This document shows positions 1 through 12,500 of a stretch of 64,000 nucleotides of DNA, piece by piece (within the stretch, counting starts at the first letter, position 1; every line of letters begins with the position of its first letter). Under the pieces are notes generated by a model. The model did no database searches. It had not been told where the DNA came from and worked only from the letters and a program-made list of their open reading frames with translations. The stretch lies in the NCBI RefSeq assembly GCF_029227915.1, contig NC_079885.1, forward strand, positions 23,253,001-23,317,000, in the 5' to 3' direction. Made by a program: the position numbers and the translations under genes. The DNA is from Hydractinia symbiolongicarpus. Lineage: Eukaryota > Cnidaria > Hydrozoa > Anthoathecata > Hydractiniidae.

Positions 1-502
1 GCTACAGTTTCGAAATTTTCTTCACAAAGGTCATAGCTACTTTTGAAAAATGTACTGTACATGTATAAAATGGTATGGAATTGAAATTCAAATTTAAAGC
101 TGAATAAAAAATTGCATATAAACAAGTGATTTAATGAAGGTTTTTTTTACTGGGTGATATGATTTGTACCTTCAAGTATACAATTTTAATTGAATATTCT
201 CTTCCTGCATCCTGAATAGTTGACTGGCAGAAAAATCATTTTACCCTTATGAAAGACATGTACAAATTTTCACAAAAGTGCTAAATATTTTAATTTCTTT
301 ACTGTAATGCCCAACTCCAATATTCCATTTTAAAAAAACTTAATAAAATCTTAAAAACGACGAAACTGTAATTCTCCAAGGCTGCAATTTTTTATCATTT
401 TATAATTACCGCGCAATGCAAGATAAAAAGAAACAAATCACACTGCACGAAAAGGAATTCGATTTTTCTGTATAATTGTGTCCCGATTCCAGTTTATATC
501 AA
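1..502. other. AT-rich non-coding DNA
   Basis: I see no gene, RNA gene or clear repeat here. The stretch ends where the first Helitron-like 5' end begins. Confidence 0.4.
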
Positions 503-626
503 CTATATTATAATACCCGTATACGTTTGTCTGTCACGCAAAAGGGTAACCCCGGTAGCGAGATATACAAAATGCTGCAAATAAAAGAGAGGAAGCTTGT
601 GGATATACCCACGGGCCACCAAATAG
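503..626 (+). mobile_element. short Helitron-like element, degenerate
   Basis: The 5' end reads CTATATTATAATACCCG, followed by the CTGTC-type stretch. The 3' end has a decayed hairpin (GTGGATATACCCAC) followed shortly by AATAG-T where better copies have CTAG-T. It matches the cleaner copy at 59159-59360 in layout. The element is non-coding and therefore non-autonomous. Confidence 0.5.
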
Positions 627-648
627 TGTTTGATATAATCTAAGATAA

Positions 649-925
649 TCTCTATTATAATAGCTGTATTCCGTCTGTCTGTGTCTGCGCGGACCCACCG
701 CTGAGTTAAAAAATAATGTTACAGAAACACGAATATCAAATGCGATATATTTTTATCCACTTTGTTGTGACGGGTAAATTGAAAGGACGGGCGATATTTT
801 GCTTTTCTGTCCACAAAAGACACGTCCTGTTACGGAAACACGAAATGCAGAACACGATTTTTACCGGATTTGTTATAACGCTAGTGCGTCGTTTACCAAT
901 CACGGAGCCCAATTTTTATAAATAG
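649..925 (+). mobile_element. Helitron-like element, 3' end unresolved
   Basis: The 5' end is A|TCTCTATTATAATAGC, the same terminus as the other copies and preceded by the expected A. Inside are stretches shared with the copies at 36750 and 55434 (acgaatatcaaatgcgat, cactttgttgtgacgggtaa). The 3' hairpin and CTAG were not found, so the right boundary is approximate. Confidence 0.45.
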
Positions 926-1053
926 CCATTCAGCAAGTTTTTCGCGGCTCCAACATGCTGACATAGAAATAAAAAACAGTGTTATTACGTCCACTAGTCG
1001 ATAGAATGCTGACAAAGAAATATAAAACAATCTAAGTAGTGTTATTACGTCCA

Positions 1054-1801
1054 CTAGTCGGTAAAGACCCGTAAAAAAATCAACTTAGGCAATAGGACAT
1101 GGAAAACGTTGATAGTTTAAGACTTTCTGCTGACGTCAGCATTGCAAATCCAAAAAAATTGGCGAAATTTAGTTTATTCGTTGTCTGTAACGTGTAGAGG
1201 TTTAAACGCTGATCAAAATAATATATAGGATCATATCTTTTCTCAACGAACAACAAAGGACATATAGGACTAAAAACGTCAGCAATGGCCCGTTAAAACG
1301 TCAGCAATGGACCGTTAAAACGTCAGCAATGGACCGTTAAATTTATATTCCTATTACCTTCATCGTATAGACCTTGAAACAATGATCAAGAAAATGTATA
1401 GGAACATGTACTTTTGACAAACGGTTGCAGTTAAACGGTTAAAGGTTTTTTTGATGACGTCATCAACCCGTCAAATCCGAAACAGTTTGGGGAACCAGGT
1501 TTTGGAATTTTACCCAAATTGGCCCTGGGTGGTCCCTAGTTACCTACGCGGCAAAAAATCATTGAAGTCACCACCTTGTTTCCAAGTTATTTGGCCTCTA
1601 AGTTTTAGGTGCATTGTAATGGCTTCATTAATTTAATATAGGATATTGGCGTTAAAGTAGTTTTATTGACGTCGCCCCGTAACGTCAGAAAATTTAACAT
1701 ATTAGACATGCATTTTTCGGCAACATCAAAGGAAAATGAACACATCCACCTTGCCTTTCACAGGCAGACAAACAGACACACTTAGCTTATTATTATATAG
1801 A
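1054..1801 (-). mobile_element. Helitron-like element
   Basis: Read on the minus strand, the element ends in a hairpin region followed by CTAG at its low-coordinate side and begins TCTATATAATAATAAGC at 1801. The next copy starts at 1802 with no spacer, giving a CTAG|TC junction. Several gatgacgtcatc motifs lie inside. There is no coding capacity. Confidence 0.6.
1277..1342. repeat. 22-bp minisatellite, 3 copies
   Basis: Three consecutive 22-bp units begin cgtcagcaatgg and end ccgttaaa, at 1277, 1299 and 1321. They lie inside the Helitron-like element and expand its gacgtcagc motif. Confidence 0.85.
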
Positions 1802-2195
1802 CTAGTCGATAAGGCCCGTGGAAAAATCCACTGAGGCAGGATAAAATTTTGATGACGTCAGCAACCTATCTATTAAAAATTTAGAATTTTGTTTTCACGT
1901 TGTCTCTATTGTGTAGAGCTGAAAGCGCTGATTAAGAAAATATATATGATCATGTGCTTTTGATATGAGCGGTTAATGAGATACAGGGGTTTAAAAATTT
2001 TGTTGACGTCAGCAATGGCCCCATCGAGACCAAAATTTTTTTTTTATTAATTTGTATACCTGTTGCCTTCATCGTATAGATCTTGAAACGTTGATGAAGA
2101 AAATGTATAGGAATATGTACTTTTGACAAACGGTTGCAGAGATATTAAGGTTTAAAGGTTTTTTGATGACGTCATTAACCCGTCCATTGATGATG
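1802..2195 (-). mobile_element. Helitron-like element, interrupted
   Basis: The 3' end is intact (ctagtcgataaggcccgtgg in plus orientation, followed by the hairpin partner aaaaatccac). The body runs to about 2195, where unrelated sequence and a SINE take over. Family sequence resumes near 2560 with an internal segment out of order, so the locus is rearranged. Confidence 0.55.
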
Positions 2196-2199
2196 TGCA

Positions 2200-2552
2200 T
2201 ATTTTACATGGGTAGCCTCACAAGTGTCGAAGGATATACCCTGTCTAATATTTCCAGGAGGGGCCATGGCTTACATGGAGATTCCTAGAGTATTTAATGC
2301 TCATTTTGAGCTACGCAGACCCAATTAAGGCCCGCGCTCTACAACTCCCGGCAACATCCAACGGCCCACGCAGTGTGCCATCTCCCCAATTTCCCTCACA
2401 TGGCTTGGGTTAACCCGGGGCTATAGTAACATTCACTCGCCCATGTTGAATCGCCGTCAAGAGGAATTGAACCCCGGTCTCCCGCACAGAGTACAAGAGC
2501 TATAACCACTAATCTACGGCGCCATAAATAACCACTAATCTACGGCGCCATA
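2200..2552 (-). mobile_element. tRNA-derived SINE
   Basis: On the minus strand the head resembles a tRNA promoter: an A-box-like TAGATTAGTGGTTATAGC near 2510 and a B-box-like GGGGTTCAATTCC near 2475. A non-tRNA body continues to about 2200. The first 26 bp of the head are duplicated in tandem (2502-2527 and 2528-2552). It is inserted in Helitron-like sequence. The boundary at 2200 is approximate. Confidence 0.55.
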
Positions 2553-2627
2553 AGGAGATATATGTAAGTGTTTTAAAATTTTAAAATTTTGCTGACGTCA
2601 GTAAAGTCGAAAGTACAAATAAAAAAT

Positions 2628-4657
2628 TTATTGAGAAAATCCACTTAGGCAGGAGTACATTGGAAAAGAGAATCGTAACTTGTATTTTGATGACGTTTGC
2701 CAAGACCCGTCAATACACAACATTTTTTCCATGAAATTTGTTTACACGTTGCTTCCAATGTGTAGAGCTTGAAACGCTGATCAAAATAATGTATAGAATC
2801 ATGTACAACACCAACAATAATAATAAAGTCAGATATGACACATCCCAAATATTAAGTATAAGTAAAGTGATTTCGTTTGATTACGTTAAAAACCTTTAAT
2901 ATTTTAATCAAAAGTGTCAAAAACATCAAATTTTTATCTGAAAAATCATTTATTCGGTTACATACTATCCTGTTCCACAAAAATATAATGATCTGTAGTG
3001 ACCTTTACCAACCATTTTAAACGTAAATGTCAAAAAAGAATAAGGAGAAAATTTTAAATAAATGTAAAACAGATTGGTTTTTGAGGAGCATATACAAATC
3101 AACGAAAATCAGTTCATATAGCATGTCCTATATTGCCATTGCACATAAATCTTCTACATAAAGGTTATAAAACACATCAAATTATAGAAAAATCAAAAAA
3201 GTTTTAGTCAGAACAATTAGTAATTATTGTTATTACTACAATTTTAAAATTCTTAACAAAAACGTGAATTTGTTTTTTCAGAATATATATTGCATGTGGT
3301 CTTTTTCCCAAAAAGGTTTACACAAAATTTTAAAAAAGAGCAGTCTGCAACATAAACAAAAACACGAACAATCATACCGTCCTCTCATAAATTAAAACAA
3401 AGTCATAAACCCACGTAAATTGCCAATAATGTCTACAACCCCCTCTAAAAATAGCCTAGCATTACACATGTAGGCTGACAAAAGTTTAACAGGATTTCAG
3501 AAACAAAACAAAACAATAAAAAAAACTTAACACACACGCTTTAAATTCTGAAAAACAAATATTCCACTTGTCATAGTGCTTGGGTTCTCTTGTTAAGTTT
3601 ACAGGAAATGTAAAAATAATTATATATACTCTTAAAAAAATACATCCTACTATCCTGCAAAAGTTCAAGTCTTTGAAAGATTTTGTAGGTAGCTAGCTAG
3701 CTAGCTTGTTACATCATAATTCGTGCTCATAAAAGAAAAGAAGTTTGGAAACGAAGTTAGCCAGCTATAGATAATTAAAAAAGAGGAATAACAATATAAG
3801 TCATAGGTTAGAGCTAGCCATGGGATGAGGAGCAGGCATTAGAGGCTAACATTAGCTAGCTAACAGTAGCTAAGAGTCCCAATTTAATATACTCAAACTG
3901 GGAACACGCTAAAACTAAAGCTAGCTGTTTATGTTTAGTAGAACACATATAAAGGGAAACAATAGTAATGTAAAAATAATAACATTACAGTAAGTTCAAC
4001 ATACTAAAGTTTGGCGTTTGTTAGTCAGCTAACAGCTTTATGTAGCATTTTAAATTCTAGGACAAACACATTAGTTATGCGCCAGGGAATACATTAATTA
4101 TGCAACAAAAACATAAACAAATATGGTGGCTGGATTTTTTTAAAAAAAGCGGTAAAATATAAAACTTCAAGAATTTGAGGCTTTTCTTGGAAAATGCGAG
4201 TCTGCTTGCTCCAGTGACATAAAACTAAACGTCTGAAAACATCAAAGTTCTTACTATTATTGATTTTAAATCCACTTCAAACTATAGCCTTTATTTTCTA
4301 CTTCTAACTCTACTACTTTACTTCTAGCTCTCGCTACCACTTCTTACTTCACTTCTTGGACTTTTCTTTCTCTGAATTACTTTTTGCACTTTTTTCAAGA
4401 CGAAGGGACCGTTCTTTTGTTGTTTTTTTTCGGTGTCGTGAGACACCATTTTTGTAAAGAAATCCGTTAAATTTTTTTCAGCAAATCAAGTTGCTCCATT
4501 TTGATCACGTGATGTAAAAAAAAGTAAACCCGCTAGAAAAAGGGGTATAACTTTTTCGGAGACTTCAAAGAAAATTTCGGCTACATCAAAGGAAAATGAC
4601 GATATCAACTTTGCCTGTCACAGACAGACAGACACACTTCGCGTATTATTATAGAGA
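2628..4657 (-). mobile_element. long Helitron-like element with ~1.5 kb unique-looking cargo
   Basis: The minus-strand 5' end at 4657 is A|TCTCTATAATAATACGC, a canonical A|TC boundary, followed by the gacagaca stretch. The 3' part near 2628 keeps the aaaatccacttaggcag hairpin arm, but the CTAG end is damaged. The centre (about 2880-4370) shares order and wording with 50880-53260, for example a GCTAGC-rich segment and gctgacaaaagtttaacagga. No protein-coding gene was found in the cargo. Confidence 0.6.
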
Positions 4658-6092
4658 TTTTTAAAACTGTGTGGCGTGACGCTCGTCAATTTGTTTTTGT
4701 CTTCTGAGAGCTACTTATTTATTTTTTCGTATGTTTTTACATGTTGGGGTAAATATATTGTTATGTTTTTTAGCCCCAAATAAATCTTGAACAACTAATT
4801 ACGAAGCTGCAACTAGGGGCTATCTAGCTAGCTGTTTGCTACCCCTGGTTATGAAAATGCAGTTTGGAAGCTACACCTTTTACTGTAACATAAATTTTGC
4901 CATGCGTCTAAAGTTTTTTAATTCAATGAGGGAACAATCTTCATCATTAACCTGTGTTTTTTTAACTGCAATTAATTTTGTAATCACACAGTATATGCCG
5001 TTAATTTTAAACTAGATTGGCCTTCTAAACATTTTTGTAAGCTCACATATTCGTCACGTAACTACTGTCTCTTTACAGCGCGAGCAAACACCGTGTATAA
5101 CGCCACCTGATTGCAGTTCTCCAACATCTTGCCAATAACATTTTCATCAGCCATATTTTTTAACAGGAATAGATAACGTAATTAAAGAAGTGTTAGAACC
5201 ACTCACTGACCTCTAAGAGATAATTTAGTAGGTTTATGGAGACGTCGAAATGAAAGACTCACAAAATGCTGCTTTGACTCGAATTTGTTTTGATTTTGGA
5301 TTGTATTTGAGTAAAGTTCTACTCGAGCACTTCAGGCAATGTGTTGCACTCAACGCTATAAATTTTTTTAGGGTTAAAGAAATACATTTCAATTATTTGA
5401 GGCAAAATTCCATTTCTGAATATAAGAACTCTCGATATAATGTACTTTTCTTCGGTTTCCTTCCCGGTTCGTTATACCAAGTGTCTACTGTATATATTTT
5501 TCTTGCTATATATTAAACTTTATATATTAAACTTACTGCAAATAAACAAGTATAGTTCCAAACTTTTTTGTCCTTAAACTATAAATAAATTCAGTCGGAG
5601 TACGTCCGAACATGTTTTTTTAATAATTTATGTCAAAGTGTGTTCTTGTAAAAACAACATGTTAAGGGAAATTTGACACCATTTATGTTACTTATTGCTA
5701 GTTAAAAACGTTTGTAACGCAAGCCACAACAAAAATGGTTGGTTAAAATTTAAAATAAGTTCCATACACTTTATGGTTCACGCGACACAAACAACAATTT
5801 TATCCAGCTTTTATCTATTTTTACTTCGAGTTGACGTTTAGTTTCGACAGAATTTAAGTGTTATTGCAAAATGTTTAGGACTTAAATATGCAATGTGCAT
5901 GTCGACATGCTTCGTTATATGTTTGAATTTACTAATCAAGAATTATTGTAGTTTTTTAAAGCTTAAGAAACTTTACAGCGATAAAAATGGTTTCGAACGC
6001 ATACGTGTTTCGACTTATAAAACATTACACCATGTAGACTATTCTAAATCTCTCTCTCTATTTTTATATATATTCTTTCTTCGTTGAAAGAA
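4658..6092. other. intergenic, upstream of the beta-helix gene
   Basis: AT-rich DNA with no supported gene. It should contain the promoter of the exon beginning at 6093. No convincing TATA box or other site could be singled out by eye. Confidence 0.4.
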
Positions 6093-6165
6093 ATGCTTCG
6101 TCGGTTTGTCAAGATGATTGAAGAAAAGAGACTTGTCGTTTGTTTTATCTGTCTGATAAGTACAG
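6093..6165 (+). CDS. signal-peptide exon of the beta-helix gene
   Basis: ATG at 6093 opens 24 codons plus one base. The peptide has a basic start (MLRRFVK) and a hydrophobic core (LVVCFICLI) and ends before a GTAATT donor at 6166. The single left-over G joins GT at 9511 to make a Gly codon, and the frame then runs directly into the conserved DGEDR...CGT start. This exact phase match over 3.3 kb is the support for the exon. Confidence 0.65.
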
Positions 6166-9100
6166 GTAATTATTACCTCTATCATTCATATTTTTACTTA
6201 ACGAATACACGATTTTACCAAAGATGATACGCATTGTGTGAAATCTTTTTTATGCATGTTTTTCTTTAAAATCATTCTTTTATAAACGCAAAAATGCTTT
6301 TCATTTAGCCTTTTCTCAGTGTAGTATGGTGAAATGTATATGCAAATGTTAACACGGTCAAGATATCACCTTTTAAAGCGATCTCTTGTAGTAGCTAGTA
6401 CCTACTATAAGCTTTTTTTTCATGATGGGGAGTTTTTCCTGTATATATATATTTTTAGCGCCCTTACCAGTTGTATTAAGCAGACGCCAGCTAAATGTTG
6501 GTAATACTAATTCAACCCAATGTTCCACCGCCTCATTTTTAGAAAAAGTCTAGCGTTATAGAAAATATTAATTCACAAAATTTCTTTTAGATTGTGTTAA
6601 GGCTTATTTTGATCCTCCACTTCTACTACATTTTAAAAATAGAAAAAAAAATCAAAACAAGATTGGTTGAAAATTTTTATCGTTTTTATTATCTAAAGAA
6701 GGTTAATCATGGCAGGGTCCTATTACAGCGCTGTTATTCGCAGGACAACCGTTTGAAGTACAATGATAGCTAATATTGCTCTGTTCTGTTCTGCACCTTT
6801 CTTTTTTCAATGGAAACAAGAAGCCCTGCGGCTTAAAGATTTCCGCCATTAGCAATAATCTGAAAAAAGATATAAAATCGTGACATATTTGACACGATTT
6901 TATAGCTATAATACATTATCTTTCACCAAAAATATCCAGCCTCAATAATTCCTCTTTAAATTAAGATTCATTGATAATTAATTACTTCTGGTGAATATAG
7001 CTTTAGTCTACGTGCTTGCAAAATTGTAATACAGAAGGAAAGGACGTAATTATATAACATCAAAGATGGCGCATTATAAGACGCTCTGGGCTGTCTCTAT
7101 CTATCTATCTCTCTATCTCTCTCTCTATCTTCCCAGGCGATATTAAAGATTCCGCCTTCGCCGGCGGAAATCAAAAACCTTAAGATACTGCCTTTTGGTA
7201 GTAATAGATTGTTTCCACTCTTACGTGGCTTTCTGAATTACCTGATGTTTGATATAGTGTGAAAATTTCGAATGTTTTGTTGATGTTGCATAATATGCGT
7301 ATGAAAAAAAACAATAGAGTGTCTGAGTAAATAGATGTTTTGTTGATATGTGATTTTTCTGACGACAGCAAAGTATTTGTTTTCATTGCAAACAACTGTG
7401 ACAGCCTGTCTTTATAATTTAGAGCCATTGGGTAACGATTTGAAATGTTTTTTCATGAAACGATAGGTGAAATGAGAGCCTGCTTAGCAGACTTTAAATT
7501 TTAATTGGTTATTTGCTTGTGGTTATGTTCTGTAAGGGGTTAGAATAATTGAAAAGTTGTTGTTGTTAGACAGCTAACAAAGTCCTGATTAAGTATAAAT
7601 TCAGATAATATAAGTAAATAATAAACCGAAGCGGTTTTTACACTCAGACTAAGGCAACAGATAAATAAATCTCTTGAAAAAAATAAAAAAATAACCATCA
7701 AAAAATCCGTATAGACGGATAGAGCAAAAATTGAATTTGTTGTTAGCTCCGCGGAACCCTCGTTGAATTTTAAACACTCTTACCCACGGGTGTGAGTGAA
7801 TAACCACAGCGTTTACATTTGACACGAAGGAAATTTCTTTTAGCAATATAATTTGCGAAATGTTCTATCAAAAGGGCTTTATGTTAAAAAAAGCAGATGT
7901 AATTCTTCTTTGTGTCCTAATTGTAAAGTTACATTTCTGTGACTTTTTTCTATTTCACATAAATGTGCAGGACTTAGCATTCCCGTTTTAGTTTAAAAAT
8001 TGAAAAAAAAAGACTCCTTTTCAAAATTGACATAGTAAACAAAAAAGCATACCGAAAATAATGGTTAATGAAAATCTACATTTTTCGCCACCGAAATACT
8101 GTATTTGGTCACCATTGCCTTCATTTTTAACAGAATGTATTACAAGACAGTTTAGCCCTTTTTGCCCAACTTTTTACCAAAGCATAAATTAGAGTTTTGA
8201 CCCTTCTTCCTTCACCCTTCTAAAGGATTCCCTTCAGTTCACTTTTTGTGTGTTTATTAAGAACAGGGTGTGTTTATTAAGAGTGTGTTTATTACGAACA
8301 AAGAAATTTTTTACAAAAGCAAAACTGGCAGTAATTTGAGAGGCACATTAGATAAAATCGCTTTGTTAAAACAAATCTGTTATTACACTCTTTCGTTTGC
8401 CAAAAAGTGCATTGATTTAGTCGTCTTGCGTGGAACAAGAAAAAATTTACAATTTTTCGTTTACCGGTGTATAGTAAAAATAACCGTACTATTTTTAAAA
8501 TAGTTGCACCGAAGTTTTATTTCGGACCCCTCACAGAATAGTTTAATTACTTCATGTTAACAGGTAATTAAGGATGCAGGAATTACCAATGAAGAAAATA
8601 TGCATAACGGGTGAAAGCTTGAGGAACCGTGGATTTGTTTACGGGCATGGCTAGTTTCTATATTATAATACACACAACTTTTCGCCTGTGAGCCAAACAT
8701 CAAAGCAGCGAACTGCGGCTGCCGAATTCCCATGGATTTCCATATGAATTGATGTAAATAAAACACCGACGCAGTTAGGACAACAACCGTGAGGGAAACA
8801 GAGCAAAACTAAATTAACCTAAGGATTTCCTACGAAGCACCTAAAGATCTCTGGGGAACAAAAATGGAATTATTAGGGATAGGATATTCTCTATTGTTGT
8901 AATTGTTAAGCAAATAAAAAGATATATATTAGAGAAGCACATTCGACTCTTAACTCTTTGTTAACTTTCATTCTTCATAATTTCAAGATTGCAATTATGC
9001 ATGCCTATTTATCACACACCAAATTGTTCCAGACATAATATAATTAGTTAGATTACTTTCTCGTACATGCTTGCCCAATTGTTTACTTGAAGTAACAAAA

Positions 9101-9510
9101 AATTTACTTGGGCGGAGGTTATTACTATAGTTATAGGTGCGACTATATTATTTTGATTTGTCCCAAAGACGGTAGACAGTAAGTATTATAATATAAACGT
9201 TTTATCACAAACACCACTCGCCACTATATCATCCTTGATTGATAAATTAAAACAAGTAGAAGACAGTTACACTAATTTAACCTTTTTGTCTAGTTGAACC
9301 CCATTGACGCAAACAACGACTCAAAAAAACTAATTAATTACAAAATAATTAAACAGAGCAATCTTGTATTCCTTGATGGGACTTCACTTAATTAATAAAT
9401 AATTTTAATGTTTAAGAGAAGGGGGGTAGGGGGGTGGTGGGGGGGGGGGGGGGGGGTTATTGTCACTTGATGGTTGTATAAAAAGTAACCTTTTTGAAAT
9501 TCTATTTTAG
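6166..9510 (+). other. intron 1 of the beta-helix gene
   Basis: It has a GT donor at 6166 and a ttctattttag acceptor ending at 9510. It holds CTAT/CTCT low complexity at 7093-7132 and a long G-run at 9421-9457. No other gene was seen. Confidence 0.6.
9421..9457 (+). repeat. G-rich homopolymer tract
   Basis: Almost pure G (ggggggtagggggg, then a run of about 18 G), about 55 bp before the 9511 acceptor. It may form G-quadruplexes and is a likely place for sequencing-length errors. Confidence 0.9.
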
Positions 9511-12500
9511 GTCTACATTTCAAGCATGTACATATTTCAACGGATGGTGAAGACAGAGTGACATGCGGTACCAAGAATGCAAAATGCAATTCAATTAAGT
9601 ACGCCATTTCCCACATTGTCAAGAACGGAGATGTTATTGAGCTGGAAGGTGGGACGTCAAAACAACCTGTTTTCTTCATCAAAAACACAATTCTCGTATC
9701 AATAGATTTATCAATTATTGGGTCTGCTGAAAGCAGTTTCCATCCTGTTGTTACAAGCTAAAATGCCACCACATATATGTTTATGTCAACAGGAAAATTT
9801 CACTGCGAATCTACGTTTTCTGGAATTTAAAAACATTAATCTTATTCAAATTGAAAGTCATAACATCTTTTGCAACATTACATTATGGGATACATTGGTT
9901 TTTCAGTCAGAAGTTATGCGAAATCGGGCATTTATTAGCATTTACGATAGTTCCCGTTCTAATTTCAGTCATAAAGGCTCTAACTATACGACTGATTGGC
10001 TAACACCTAGCATGGCACCAACATCTGGAATGCATTACATATCCATTACCAATTCAGTAATTCACACATGGATGTTACTTTCTGCACGAACAACTTCAAC
10101 TCTGTCCTTCGCAATTCAAAATTCATCAGCTTTTTCCAGAAGCTCTATCAATGTAGCTTGCTCAAGACCGTCTTACTCCAAAACAAAGAGTTTTATGTCC
10201 CTGCATAATGTGAGTTTTCATAGCCAGACAGCAAGACCCGGTCTGGTGGTAAAAGATTGCTTCACAAGGGTCGAAATATCACAGTCAAAATTTCAATCCT
10301 ATGGAATAAAGTTAGATAGCGTAGAGGAAGTTAAAGTTAGAGTTTGTGTTTTTGCGAATCTCCAAAATACAACATACCTTTATGTTAGAAATGTATCAAG
10401 AACTAGCATTCATGGGAACATTTTCCGACATAACATCAATAGTATATCACTTATACAGCTACACAATTCTGTTTCAGTTTTGACATCAAATATCTTCGAA
10501 AGGAATTTATTTGGCTACGGTATATTTGTTACAGGTAGCATTATTGAAATTCAAGACCTAAAATTTCATGGAAACATAGGGATTACAGGATTACTCATTC
10601 ACTCTAGTGTTGCCAGCATAGAGTTCGCAGAATTTACACGGAATGATGATTTTAAAGGGATTTACATGCAATTGTGCAATAAGATGACTCTTAGAAACAT
10701 TTCATTTACCTATACTAAATTCATCAGGGAAGCTCAGCTGATATCTATTTATAAATGTAACATTCAACTTTTTGGAATATCGTTCTCACAGAATTCTGCA
10801 ACCAAACCGTTACCAACTTATGTCAACATGTTTATAACAACATCATTGATGTTTCAGCATATTCAATGGCATTTATCAAGAACGTCGGCGAGTTTATTGG
10901 CATTTCGATAAGTTCCAGCCAAGTGATGCTAAACGGTGTCCTATTCTCAAAAAACAAGATTCGATTCCCAATGGTTGTTACGGGTTGCGTAAAATCGAAA
11001 CTTTACAACGTTTTATATTCATCAAATGTTTTTACAAAACGGGCCTCATATATCTCAATTGAATCCAGTCAAGTCTTTCTGCAAAACATATCATTTCGTG
11101 ACAACAACATCTTATCTCGAAGTCAAAATAATTCAGGCATAAAAATCATAAGAAGTTTTTGCACCGTTGTGTCCCTTTTTATAAAAAATAATCATGGAAT
11201 CTTCGATGCAATTCAATTTGAACAAAGCATGGTACATATTGAAAATGCGACCATTCTCGACAACGAAATAAATGTAATTATATATTGACTTTTCGGAAAG
11301 TTTAATTCCGTAATTGAATCAGTAACAGTAGCTAACAGCAAATTTGTTAACGGGATTCTATTAACCGCTTTTCCAAAAATACAAGTTAATAACTTTATTA
11401 TTAAGAACAGTACAGGATATATAGGAATTGGCATACAAAACTGTACGGTTGACATGTCCTCGGTGGCTATGACGAGTACAAACCTAACAAGTGCTATTTC
11501 CCTAGCGGACAGTAAAGCGGTATTAACTAATGTCAATATAAGTAAAAACAGTTTTGATATGACAGGATTAAAGATAGCAGACTGCAATGGAACAATCTCA
11601 TTTGTAAAAATAGATAACGTCAAAGGAGATTTGATTCTAATTTCAACGCGTTACCCAGCTATATCCTTTATTCGAATGTGGTCTATCTCTCTGCAACCAA
11701 TTGACAATACAAAAAATGCACTAACAGTCCTAAGTTCTCGCCATCTTGGTAAACTAGAGATATTTGACGTTCATATATCGCCATTGACAGCACAATATGG
11801 TAGTTTAATTGCTCTGTTGGAATTATTCGCATTTAACAATTATTCATCGATACTAGACAATAAAGAAACAAATATAAGCTTTTATATGAAATGTCCAGTA
11901 AATTACAATCCTGTAAGAGAAAGAAGCAGGGTTTTTTTGATGAAATACCAGTATTTCTGTCTCAAATGCAAAAGAGGGTTGTATTCTATCCAAAATGGAA
12001 GCATCACAACTCATTTATACATGAGTAAATACAAACCAATAAAAGAGAGCTCGAACGTTACTCTTGCAAAATGTTACAACTGCCCAAGTGGTGGAGACTG
12101 CACGGATGATCTAGTAAGTAAGGATAATTTTTGGGGTCACGCTGAAGATAACAATAGAATATTATTTTTGCCATGTCCTGAGGGATATTGCTGCACCAAA
12201 GATAAAACACCATGTGCCTCTTACAACACGTGCACCAAATATAGAACTGGGACTTTATGTGGTAACTGCAGATCCGGGTATTTTGCAGATTTCTTCTCCA
12301 ATTCTTGTATCAAAAGAGAGAATTGCAATCAAGTAACGCCATTCTGGGTTCTTTTCCTTTGCCATGGTTTTCTGTACACAAGCATTATTGCGTTTTTGGA
12401 TGACTTACCAGCATGGGCAAAAAAGGCCTGGTCATTTATCCGGCAAAAATCATTTGTGGTCACATCAAAACTGAAAAATATATGTATCAAGAGTCCTAAT

